DNA from: Bacillota bacterium
GTDB taxonomy: Bacteria > Bacillota > SHA-98 > Ch115
NCBI GenBank assembly: GCA_013178415.1
Contig: JABLXA010000003.1
Location: 64,815 to 128,814, forward strand
DNA length: 64,000 nucleotides
Direction of reading: 5' to 3'
A program made the translations under genes and the position numbers. The notes below the pieces were generated by a model that saw nothing but the letters and a program-made list of their open reading frames with translations, was not told where the DNA came from and did no database searches. Below are positions 46,204 through 54,298 of the stretch, piece by piece (position 1 is the stretch's first letter; each line of letters begins with the position of its first letter).

Positions 46204-47199
46204 CTATTTTATGACTTTATCGGCGCTCTTGACAAGCGCTTCTGGAAGATTCACGCCCATTGCCTTCGCGGCTGAAACATTGATCACCAATCGCATTTCC
46301 TTTTGATACTGGATCGGCATCTCTGCCGGATTCTTTCCCTTCAAGACCTCAACGGCCATGGCCGCAGTCTGCTTTCCGAGCCTGTAGTAATCTATTCCTA
46401 CCGTAGCGATGCAACCACGGTCGACAGAGTTCTCTTCCCCCGCTATCACGGGAATCTTGTTTCGCTCCGCCACCTTGATGACAGATTCCAGGGCGGTAAC
46501 CACAGTGTTATCAGTCGGCACATAGATGGCGTCCACACGCCCGACCAGGGATTGAGCAGCTTCATAAACCCCACTGGTGTTGCTGGCAGTTGCCTTGATA
46601 ATCGTAAGCCCGCGCTTCTTTGCGTCCGCTTCCGCGAGTTCCACCTGGACTACTGAATTCACCTCACCGGCATTGTATATGATCCCAATGCGTTTCGCCC
46701 TGGGCACAATCTTTAACAGCAGCTCAAATTGCTCAGATACCGGGTTGAGATCTGAAGTGCCGGTGACATTGGTCCCGGGGTGCGCCAGATCCTTCACGAG
46801 ACCAGCCTTCAAGGGGTCAGTAACGGCTGTTATCAGAATCGGTATCTTATTGGTCACATTGGCGGCTGCCTGAGCCGATGGCGTTGCAATAGCCAGAATC
46901 AAATCCACCTTATCGCTTACAAACTTCTGAGCGATCGTCTGAGCCAGGGACAGGTCGCCCTGAGCATTCTTGAAATCAATCACCAGATTTTTGCCTTCTA
47001 CATAGCCCGCCTCCGCGAGCCCATCGACGAATCCTTTGCGAGCCGCGTCAAGAGCCGGATGCTCGGCGATCTGCGAAATGCCGATCTTGATTTGCTTGGC
47101 TGCGCCCGCCCCAAGACTCACGAATAACAAGCTGACGACCAACATTAGAATAGTAATGGCTGTCCCAGCTAGTCTTCCCGCTATGATTTTATGATTCAT
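46204..47199 (-). CDS. ABC_sub_bind family substrate-binding protein
   Basis: 331-residue exported binding protein. The signal peptide ends in a small-residue site (VSLGAGAAKQ) with no lipobox Cys. The mature domain shows KIGISQIAEHPALDAARKGF, GYVEGKNLVIDFKNAQGD, the periplasmic-fold core LILAIATPSAQAAAN and the ligand-cleft strand ATVGIDYYRLGKQTA. Members bind aromatic amino acids or other small ligands. The gene starts 11 bp inside the Lrp gene. A short hairpin (GAGCG/CGCTC, 46163-46177) follows it, consistent with higher expression of the binding protein than of the permease. Confidence 0.9.
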   Translation of the reverse strand: MNHKIIAGRLAGTAITILMLVVSLLFVSLGAGAAKQIKIGISQIAEHPALDAARKGFVDGLAEAGYVEGKNLVIDFKNAQGDLSLAQTIAQKFVSDKVDLILAIATPSAQAAANVTNKIPILITAVTDPLKAGLVKDLAHPGTNVTGTSDLNPVSEQFELLLKIVPRAKRIGIIYNAGEVNSVVQVELAEADAKKRGLTIIKATASNTSGVYEAAQSLVGRVDAIYVPTDNTVVTALESVIKVAERNKIPVIAGEENSVDRGCIATVGIDYYRLGKQTAAMAVEVLKGKNPAEMPIQYQKEMRLVINVSAAKAMGVNLPEALVKSADKVIK

Positions 47200-47722
47200 T
47201 TCTTTGAGCCTCCCCTTCTAAGCCTAAGCCACCGCTCCATGTGTAACTTTGCTTGCAAATCTTTAGAACTAGCGAGGTATCTGAACTTACAACACCAGGG
47301 ATGCGCCTCAACTTGCGCGTCAGAAAGTAAAATAAATCCTCATTTGATTTGACTGTTACCTCAGCGATTAGGTCATGAGAACCGGTGCAAACTGCAATAT
47401 ACCTGACCTCAGGAAGCCGCCCCAGCGCCTCTATCGTCCCTTCCGGGTCATCCCCGGAGACCTTGATTCCAACAATCGCGATGAAGTTCATGCCCAGCCG
47501 AGAGGGATCAACTACGGCGGCCACCTTCACGATCCCATTTTCTATCATCCTGGCGACGCGCTTACGCACTGTTCCCTCAGCCACCCCTAACTCGCTGGCG
47601 ATCATCGTGTACGGGGTCCGGCCATCCCTAAGCAAAAATTTTAAAATCTCCCTATCAAGCTCATCTAGCGCTGCACCTGATTCGCTCAATCCCATCCCCC
47701 CGTGACCATCATTCATTGCCAT
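47189..47722 (-). CDS. Lrp/AsnC family transcriptional regulator
   Basis: 177 residues. The winged HTH has LDREILKFLLRDGRTPYTMI and LGVAEGTVRKRVARMIENGI. The RAM effector-binding domain (FIAIVGIKVSGDDPEGTIEA, YIAVCTGSHDLIAEV) binds amino acids and sets oligomeric state. It is first in the operon with the ABC_sub_bind transporter and overlaps its binding-protein gene by 11 bp, so it very likely regulates that transporter and itself. ATG 47722 has no SD of its own. A 9-codon ORF with a strong SD ends just past it, suggesting translational coupling. Confidence 0.92.
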   Translation of the reverse strand: MAMNDGHGGMGLSESGAALDELDREILKFLLRDGRTPYTMIASELGVAEGTVRKRVARMIENGIVKVAAVVDPSRLGMNFIAIVGIKVSGDDPEGTIEALGRLPEVRYIAVCTGSHDLIAEVTVKSNEDLFYFLTRKLRRIPGVVSSDTSLVLKICKQSYTWSGGLGLEGEAQRNES

Positions 47723-47738
47723 ATACGAATTTCGTCAT
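47709..47738 (-). CDS. Putative 9-residue leader peptide of the lrp gene
   Basis: ATG 47738 is preceded by GGGGGG with good spacing. The peptide MTKFVYGNE ends at TGA 47711-47709, 13 nt beyond the Lrp start at 47722. Lrp itself lacks an SD, so reinitiation from this ORF would explain its translation. Not supported by anything beyond the sequence arrangement. Confidence 0.4.
   Translation of the reverse strand: MTKFVYGNE
47725..47735. promoter_or_regulatory. Candidate Lrp operator palindrome
   Basis: ACGAATTTCGT is an 11-bp palindrome just upstream of the Lrp start codon. A related CGATTTCG (47780-47787) sits between the -35 and -10 of the promoter. Both positions suit autoregulation. This is inference. 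Confidence 0.4.
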
Positions 47739-47771
47739 AAATACCCCCCTGCATTTATGCTTTTCTTACAT

Positions 47772-47799
47772 ATTATACTCGATTTCGACGTAATGTGAA
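47772..47799 (-). promoter_or_regulatory. Promoter of the lrp-ABC transporter operon
   Basis: On the reverse strand, TTCACA (47799-47794) and a perfect TATAAT (47777-47772) are separated by 16 bp, about 34 nt upstream of the leader ORF. Confidence 0.65.
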
Positions 47800-47813
47800 C
47801 GCCTCCTGCTAGA

Positions 47814-48710
47814 TCAATGGACAAAATTCTTTCCATACCAATCGGACTGTAGAATCCCCACAGCTGCTACCACAACTGAGACCGAACGGGCGCCCGCCTT
47901 TAGCAAAGCCATTGAGCACTCGTTGGCTGTGGTTCCTGTTGTAAGCACATCGTCTACCAATAAAACGCTCCGCCCTGCCACGTGGGAAGGGCTGACAACC
48001 TCGAAGACATCACCTAGATTGCGCCTCCTCTGATTCCCTTTGAGGAGGCTCTGGGACATCACGCCATCACCACGAGCCATGGCATCTGTGACAACCCCGA
48101 TCCCCACAACTTTGCCAAGGCTGCGCGCCAAAATTTCAGACTGATTGTACCCACGCGTTTTCATTCTTTCAGGACTGAGCGGAACCGGCACGATCATATC
48201 CGAAGCAAGAAGCCGCAAATCCCCTTCCAGGCATCTGGCCATGAGGAGTCCGAGGGCCTCTCCCACGTGAAGGGCCCCACGATATTTCAGATCATGAATC
48301 CGCTCTTTCACTATGCCATCATATACGGCTACAGCTCTCGCCTTCTGGAAGATCCGGCCATGCCTTCGGCATTCTGAACAAAGCAACGCCGCCCTCGGCC
48401 GCGGCTTCTTCCCTCTATCGCCCTCGGCCCCTTGATCATTGCCCCTGAGCCCAGGCTTCTCAGGATCACTGTTCAGCCTGGTTCCTTCATCATTGCCCCT
48501 GAGTGGTCTTCCGCATTTCTGACACATGGGGGGCACCACAAAAGGTATCTGTTCGAGACATGCATGGCAAATCTGTCTTCCCTCCAGAGAAAAGTCCATC
48601 GGGCCGAAAGGCTCTCCACACAACAAGCAATAGGATTGGGGCATAACCAATGAGACTATGCCCCGCCACAAATCTTTACCAAATGTGCCCAAGCTTTCGC
48701 GCCTCCTCAT
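47814..48710 (-). CDS. comFC: ComF family phosphoribosyltransferase-like protein (ComFC)
   Basis: Competence-associated cytosolic protein. N-terminal zinc knuckles (CLLCGEPFG, CHACLEQIP, CQKCGRPL, LCSECRRHG) are followed by a PRTase-like fold with DMIVPVPLSPERMKTRGYNQ and the PRPP-type loop SVLLVDDVLTTGTTANECS. Known comFC products help transformation with ComFA. An unusual insert of about 35 residues splits the second zinc ribbon and contains a repeated LRGND(E/Q)G. In DNA it is a 15-bp direct repeat (48435-48449 and 48489-48503). The start overlaps comFA by 35 bp. Confidence 0.9.
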   Translation of the reverse strand: MRRRESLGTFGKDLWRGIVSLVMPQSYCLLCGEPFGPMDFSLEGRQICHACLEQIPFVVPPMCQKCGRPLRGNDEGTRLNSDPEKPGLRGNDQGAEGDRGKKPRPRAALLCSECRRHGRIFQKARAVAVYDGIVKERIHDLKYRGALHVGEALGLLMARCLEGDLRLLASDMIVPVPLSPERMKTRGYNQSEILARSLGKVVGIGVVTDAMARGDGVMSQSLLKGNQRRRNLGDVFEVVSPSHVAGRSVLLVDDVLTTGTTANECSMALLKAGARSVSVVVAAVGILQSDWYGKNFVH

Positions 48711-50652
48711 TCATAGATGAAATAGCGTGTATCGCCTTTCTCATCGCGGACGAAACCGCCTTTGCCGCAAACCATACCTTTCCCGCAGGGAATTCTATGG
48801 TCCTACCAACCCTTCCAGCCATCTGGATCAGGGTCCCCTCATCAAAGATTCGCTCATAGTCAGCGTAGAGGACCAGGACATTTACACCCGGCACCGTGAT
48901 TCCCCTTTCCATGATTGTGGTAGTGACCAATATATTGATCTCACCACACTTGAAGCGCCGTATTTTTTCTTCTCTGCTCTCATCCCCACTATGTATCCAT
49001 GCTACGGAGGCCTTTCCGCGCAGGCGTGACCGTGAGATGGCGTTTTGCAGGCTGGGTCCGATCGCCTCAGTGAGACGAATGGTAGGGACAAATATGAACA
49101 GTTTGGCGGGCAGAGATGCTTCTATGGTCTCCAACACCTTGCCAGGGATCCGCATCGTCTTGGAGATAGCCATATCATTTCTCGAGTCGGGATCTCCTGG
49201 AAGATTAAGGTATATTATCTCTGGAACGGGCACTGGGTGGCCATGATGCCTGGCTGGTATCTTCACCAGGAATATTTCCCCGGAAATAACCCTTTTCTGA
49301 AGCTCGGCTGAAGGAGTTGCGGTCATGTAGATTATCTTGCCATCTGGTCTCGCCGCCCTCTGGACTGCATGATGCAGCATCCTGCTTCCTGCATATGGGT
49401 AAGCGTCAGCCTCGTCCAAGACTACTAGATCGAAGGCCTGATAAAATCTAATAGCCTGATGGGTGGTCGCCACTGTTATGCCAACCGGGCTGATACCCCT
49501 TACGTCCTTATGAGCTCCGGCATGCAGCTCGGCTACCTGAATGCTGGTGAAAGCTTCTGCGATTCGGGGAGCGAGTTCGCTCACCACATCCTTTCTTGGG
49601 ACGCAGTAAAGAACGTTGCCCCCGGCACAGATTGCCCGTGATATAGCGCGGAATGCAACCTCAGTCTTCCCTGCCCCGCAAACCGCCCATACGAGGCTTT
49701 CTTTCAGGCTACCGCTGCGCATGAAATCGTCGAGGGCCAGAGAGGCAGCCTCCTGAGGCCCAGTCAGGCTAAATGGTAGTTTGAACCGCGCAAGCTCGCA
49801 TGATGGCCGGGTCCCCATCTGGTCTTCCTTGCAGCTGCACTTCTCGCGGCCCGCCTGACTATCCCCCTGTCGTTTCACGATGAAAAGGGGTTCACACATC
49901 CTGGATACGCCCATGGAGCTGCACTCAAGACACATAAGACAATGGGAATTACCACATCTAGCGCATTGCGTTTCAATGATCCTGTGAGTCTCGCCACACC
50001 GATTACACCTGGCCATGCCAACAGGCCCCACACTGATGGCCGGGATGAAATCCGCCAGGCCCATAAGGCATGCCAATTGAAGCGCATCTATAACAGCGGC
50101 GTTGATAACCAGGCCGGCCCTATCAAGCGCCCCTTTCACTTCACGGAGAAAGAGGATCCTCCCCTCAAGTGGGCCTAAAATCTCCGAGATATTATCCTCG
50201 CTGAGTAGGATCGATGGATGAAAGCATGACAGACTGGAGCCGATCTGCAAGGGAGAACCGCACAGAGTGGCCGGAATTAAATACCTGCCAGGATCGTACC
50301 CCAGGTGTGTCAGGTACCCCAGAACATCCCTCCGTATATGCCTCACAACGCCATTTAGTCTGGCCCCGCAGCCGGCCTCATTGCCTAAAAGGTTGCTCTT
50401 GAGTTTCAACTTATTCAACATTTTGGAAATAAACAGATAGAATTTGACAGGGGGTTCATTTTCAATTGCGGGCCTCAAGCAATCGGAAATGAAAATGGCA
50501 TGAGCCAAAGGCAAGGGGCCTGCCAGGGGAATGAAATGATCATAATGCCTGGTGATCCAAAACTCTTTGTCTAACTTGAGATCATGGGTGACCCGAATCC
50601 TTATATCGCTATGATCTGAAACGAGGTACAGAAAATACTTGTGATTATACAC
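48676..50652 (-). CDS. comFA: ComFA-like DNA helicase/translocase
   Basis: 658-residue superfamily 2 ATPase thought to pull single-stranded DNA through the ComEC channel. A four-Cys zinc module (CNRCGETHRI, CARCGNSHCLMCLECSSMG) precedes Walker A AVCGAGKTEVAFRA. The Walker B-type VLDEADAYPYA, YMTATPS and motif VI MAGRVGRT follow. The N-terminal 200 or so residues are poorly conserved. With comFC it suggests natural transformation ability. The gene overlaps comFC by 35 bp, which would couple their translation. Confidence 0.9.
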   Translation of the reverse strand: MYNHKYFLYLVSDHSDIRIRVTHDLKLDKEFWITRHYDHFIPLAGPLPLAHAIFISDCLRPAIENEPPVKFYLFISKMLNKLKLKSNLLGNEAGCGARLNGVVRHIRRDVLGYLTHLGYDPGRYLIPATLCGSPLQIGSSLSCFHPSILLSEDNISEILGPLEGRILFLREVKGALDRAGLVINAAVIDALQLACLMGLADFIPAISVGPVGMARCNRCGETHRIIETQCARCGNSHCLMCLECSSMGVSRMCEPLFIVKRQGDSQAGREKCSCKEDQMGTRPSCELARFKLPFSLTGPQEAASLALDDFMRSGSLKESLVWAVCGAGKTEVAFRAISRAICAGGNVLYCVPRKDVVSELAPRIAEAFTSIQVAELHAGAHKDVRGISPVGITVATTHQAIRFYQAFDLVVLDEADAYPYAGSRMLHHAVQRAARPDGKIIYMTATPSAELQKRVISGEIFLVKIPARHHGHPVPVPEIIYLNLPGDPDSRNDMAISKTMRIPGKVLETIEASLPAKLFIFVPTIRLTEAIGPSLQNAISRSRLRGKASVAWIHSGDESREEKIRRFKCGEINILVTTTIMERGITVPGVNVLVLYADYERIFDEGTLIQMAGRVGRTIEFPAGKVWFAAKAVSSAMRKAIHAISSMNEEARKLGHIW

Positions 50653-50710
50653 ATCCTTCCCCCGGCCACATCGAATCTCCTCTGCAAAAGATGTGCTGCC
50701 GGGTCATAAT

Positions 50711-52981
50711 TCAAGACATCACTGCACTTTTGATCCGTGACGCAAGCCCGCTATACCGGACAGCGGAACGGTCATTCCTTACCGCCATAGCTATTGCCTT
50801 TTTCGTGCCAACTAGGATCACTGCCCGCCTGGCCCTGGTAACAGCGGTATATAGGAGGTTCCTTTGCAGCATGATATAATGCTGTGTTGTGATGGGCATT
50901 ACCACCACCGGATATTCACTTCCCTGGCTCTTATGAACAGATGCAGCATATGCCAGCACCAGCTGGTCGACTTCCGCGCCCTCATATTCCACCTCCCTTG
51001 ATCCATCCTGATCAGAGAATCTCACCCCTAGAACCCTCTCCCTCGGATCTACATGGACCACTCTTCCGAGGTCTCCATTGTAGACCATCTTGTCATAGTT
51101 GTTTACAACCTGCATGACCTTGTCGCCCTGACGAAATATCATATTCTTGGCTTTTAATTCTGGCTTATGGCCAGCTGGCGGATTCAGCGCGTTCTGAAGG
51201 AGGTTATTCAATTCATCCACGCCTGTTATAGTCTTGCGCATAGGCGACAATACCTGGATATCGTCAAAAGGATCGCATTGCAGCCGCCCGGGGAGCTCGG
51301 TCTCCACCAGATCGCGAATCAGGCCAGGTATCTTTTGAGGATCTTCCTCCTCTATGAAAAGGAATTCCCCATAGCCGTCTTTGCCCCCTGCTAAGATCGG
51401 GAACTTGCCCTCATTGATGCGGTGAGCGTTAACGACTATCATGCTCTCCCTTGCCTGCCGGAAGATCTCTTTAAGCTCGATGACTGGTATCTCCCGGGAT
51501 GCGATTATATCCCTGAGCACCGCCCCCGGTCCCACGGATGGCAGCTGATCTTTGTCTCCCACAAGAAGAATGCGCATCCCCGGCCTTGTTGCCCTGAGGA
51601 AACTAGCCATGAGCGGCAAGTCTATCATGGAGACCTCGTCAAGGACCACTGCGTGCATATCAAGCGGACAATCTTCGTTCCTCTGAAACCGCATCACCCC
51701 ACCTTCGGGAGCGACTTCCAGAAGACGATGAAGAGTGCGCGCTTCTCTCCCTGTCGCCTCCTGAAGGCGTTTTGCCGCCCGTCCCGTGGGAGCCGCCAAA
51801 GCCACCTTCAGCCCCAGCGCCTCCAGGACCCGAACGACACTCCTGATAGTGGTTGTCTTGCCAGTCCCGGGCCCGCCAGTTAGGACCAGGACCCCGGAAC
51901 TCGCGATGCTTGAGACAGCCTTCTGCTGAAGTGGAGTAAGCTCGATACCAGCACTGCTCTTAAGCTGCGCCATGAGCTTCTCCACCGTCTGGAGGGGAGC
52001 GGCAGGCACCACGGGACCTCTCGCGAGAGCCACAAGCCGTTCTGCCGTCTCCGTCTCAGCGCGATGAAGCCAGTTGAGGTAGACTGGGGCCTCCGGGTCA
52101 ATATGTGGCCCGCCATCTGAGGCCGCTGCGACCGCCCACAGCCCTCCCGGCGCAGACATAGAAAAGCCCCGGTCTTCCACAGTGATCTCACGCTTGTTTG
52201 CAAGATACCTTATCGCATCCATCACCAGGCTCTCATCCGCCGACAGCAGATCCCTGGCGGCGGAGCGAAGCATTTCCAGGGGGTAATAAGCATGTCCATC
52301 TTCAGCCAGCAGCGAGAGGACATAGATGATCCCTGCACGGATACGCTCGGGAGCGGAAGGATCAATTCCCATCTTGAGGGCGATCGCGTCAGCCCGCTTG
52401 AATCCTATGCCATAAACATCGTCAGCCAGGCGGTACGGATTCTTCTTGATCACAGAAATAGCGTTGTCCCCGTACGTCCGATAGACTTTCACGGCGCAGG
52501 CGGGAGTCACCCCGATCCCAGCCAGGAACACCATGACCTTGTGGAGCTCTTTCTGCTTGCTGACCTCCGAGGCTATAGCCATAGCCTTTTTCATGCTGAG
52601 TCCTGGTATTTCGACAAGCCTCTGTGGGTCCTCCTCGATTACCTTTAGGGCATCTTCCCCTAATAGTTTCACGATCTTCTTAGCGGTAGCACGCCCGACC
52701 CCTCTTATGGCCCCAGAACCCAAATATGCCTCTATCCCCTGCGCAGTATTCGGCGCCACCGGGGCTGAATCTTCCACCTTGAATTGCCGGCCATATTGGG
52801 GATGAACCACCCAATCGCCATAAAAATCTCTCAGCTCGCCGGCTATCACCACGGGGAAAATGCCGACCGCCGTAGTCGACTGGGGGGCGCCATCCCCCTC
52901 GCATCTTATCCGTAACACGGAATAGCCCGTCTTCTCGTCCCGAAATGTTATCCGGTCTACGAAACCCCGGATTGACTCCAA
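50711..52981 (-). CDS. recD2: RecD2-type ATP-dependent DNA helicase
   Basis: 756-residue superfamily 1B 5'-3' helicase found outside RecBCD in Firmicutes. The N-terminal OB-like and helix-hairpin-helix region (GIEAYLGSGAIRGVGRATAK) is followed by Walker A GGPGTGKTTTIRSVV. Also present are VLDEVSMIDLPL, GDKDQLPSVGPG, the Gln motif EIFRQARESMIVVNAH and motif VI AYAASVHKSQGSEYP. TTG 52981 is chosen, with AGGAGGGG 6 nt upstream. It acts in recombination or repair. It is encoded upstream of comFA on the same strand. Confidence 0.94.
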   Translation of the reverse strand: MESIRGFVDRITFRDEKTGYSVLRIRCEGDGAPQSTTAVGIFPVVIAGELRDFYGDWVVHPQYGRQFKVEDSAPVAPNTAQGIEAYLGSGAIRGVGRATAKKIVKLLGEDALKVIEEDPQRLVEIPGLSMKKAMAIASEVSKQKELHKVMVFLAGIGVTPACAVKVYRTYGDNAISVIKKNPYRLADDVYGIGFKRADAIALKMGIDPSAPERIRAGIIYVLSLLAEDGHAYYPLEMLRSAARDLLSADESLVMDAIRYLANKREITVEDRGFSMSAPGGLWAVAAASDGGPHIDPEAPVYLNWLHRAETETAERLVALARGPVVPAAPLQTVEKLMAQLKSSAGIELTPLQQKAVSSIASSGVLVLTGGPGTGKTTTIRSVVRVLEALGLKVALAAPTGRAAKRLQEATGREARTLHRLLEVAPEGGVMRFQRNEDCPLDMHAVVLDEVSMIDLPLMASFLRATRPGMRILLVGDKDQLPSVGPGAVLRDIIASREIPVIELKEIFRQARESMIVVNAHRINEGKFPILAGGKDGYGEFLFIEEEDPQKIPGLIRDLVETELPGRLQCDPFDDIQVLSPMRKTITGVDELNNLLQNALNPPAGHKPELKAKNMIFRQGDKVMQVVNNYDKMVYNGDLGRVVHVDPRERVLGVRFSDQDGSREVEYEGAEVDQLVLAYAASVHKSQGSEYPVVVMPITTQHYIMLQRNLLYTAVTRARRAVILVGTKKAIAMAVRNDRSAVRYSGLASRIKSAVMS

Positions 52982-53065
52982 CCTGCACCCCTCCTGGAAT
53001 CTTGCCCCAACAGGAAACAGCTGAGCTGCCGCAGCCTTGACGCTAGCGGGTCAGCCCCACAATGC

Positions 53066-54298
53066 CTAGCTATTTAAAGGTAAGGTGAAATAAAATGAGG
53101 ACCCCTTCTCCTCCTGACTTTCAACCCATATCTTGCCACCGTGGGCCTCGACAATTCCCTTAGATATGGAAAGTCCAAGACCGAGTCCTGTTCCCGGTTC
53201 CCGGTCCTTGCCGCGCACAGGGCCAAAAGGCTCAAAGATGCTCTCAAGTCTCTCTTTCTTGATTCCCACGCCGCTGTCGGTTACCTCGACTTGCACATGG
53301 TCTCCCGCATGACTGGCCCGGACCAGGATCCTTCCCTCCGGCATTGTAAACTTGATAGCATTGTCAAGTAAGTTAGTAAGCACCTGATGAATTCGATCTC
53401 TATCCCACTTTCCCATAACAGGACCCGAGACTTGTACAGAAATCTCGATCTTCTTGGCGGATGCCAACGGCTTGACTTCCTGAACCACGCTACTGATAAC
53501 TTCGCACAAATCCATATCCCCGAGGTTCAATATCAATTCACTATGATGGATTTTCGCCATATCCAGGACATTGCTGATGATTCGCGCCATCCTAAGGATA
53601 TTCCGGTCGATCACCTCCAGAGCATCCCTCTGCCGTTCAGACAGATCGCCCATCCTTCCCTGAAGCAAAAGCTGGACATATGCCCTCACAGACGCAAGGG
53701 GGGTCCTCAATTCATGCGAGGCAACCGAAACATAGTCCAATTCCGGGATCCCCTGTCCATTATATCCTGTGGGCGCGGATCTTTCCAGTTCAAGGGGAAA
53801 TTCCTCTTGCATGCCGATGGGATTTTCGATAGGTCTCTCGGGAGAAAGGAGCGCCAGAGTTTGGGATGATGTTCGTATCTTCGTCATTTCCTTTAGAATG
53901 AACATCATACAATCCGCAAAAGCCGCCAACGCGGGCTCGTCCCCATCTTTTGGTCTGAGTTCCTTCCCGCCGGCCAGGACGAACACCCCCACGACGCGAC
54001 CTCCATCTATTAAAGGGACGGCCCTCAGGGGCGATGGGCTCCCCACTCTGAAGAGTCTCAACATCGCGCTTCTGAGCCCTTCATCTATATCCGCCGCAAA
54101 ACCGGAAATAACCTTTTGGTCAATGCCAAAAGAAGCGGCTATGTTAAAGGAATAATCCCCTCTGATGAGCAGCAAGACCCCCCTGGATGCTCCCATAAGA
54201 GAACCTGCCGATCTCAGAACCACGTCCAGGATCGCCTTGAGGAGCTTGAGGGGGGCGACGAGACCTCCAGAATTTATTGCGAAATTGGCGTCCGTCAT
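53066..54298 (-). CDS. Cytosolic GAF-like sensor histidine kinase
   Basis: 410 residues with no membrane segment. Residues about 15-145 look like a GAF-type sensor (ASRGVLLLIRGDYSFNIAAS, AVPLIDGGRVVGVFVLAGG). The HisKA domain has the phosphoacceptor H195 in VASHELRTPLASVRAYVQLL. HATPase_c is complete, with N box LTNLLDNAIKFT, G1 VTDSGVGI and G2 GTGLGLGLSISKGIVEAHGG. Its ATG overlaps the REC-KaiC stop (ATGA). The signal is probably a cytosolic small molecule. Because the coupled receiver lacks its phosphoacceptor Asp, its phosphotransfer partner may be elsewhere. Confidence 0.9.
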   Translation of the reverse strand: MTDANFAINSGGLVAPLKLLKAILDVVLRSAGSLMGASRGVLLLIRGDYSFNIAASFGIDQKVISGFAADIDEGLRSAMLRLFRVGSPSPLRAVPLIDGGRVVGVFVLAGGKELRPKDGDEPALAAFADCMMFILKEMTKIRTSSQTLALLSPERPIENPIGMQEEFPLELERSAPTGYNGQGIPELDYVSVASHELRTPLASVRAYVQLLLQGRMGDLSERQRDALEVIDRNILRMARIISNVLDMAKIHHSELILNLGDMDLCEVISSVVQEVKPLASAKKIEISVQVSGPVMGKWDRDRIHQVLTNLLDNAIKFTMPEGRILVRASHAGDHVQVEVTDSGVGIKKERLESIFEPFGPVRGKDREPGTGLGLGLSISKGIVEAHGGKIWVESQEEKGSSFYFTLPLNS

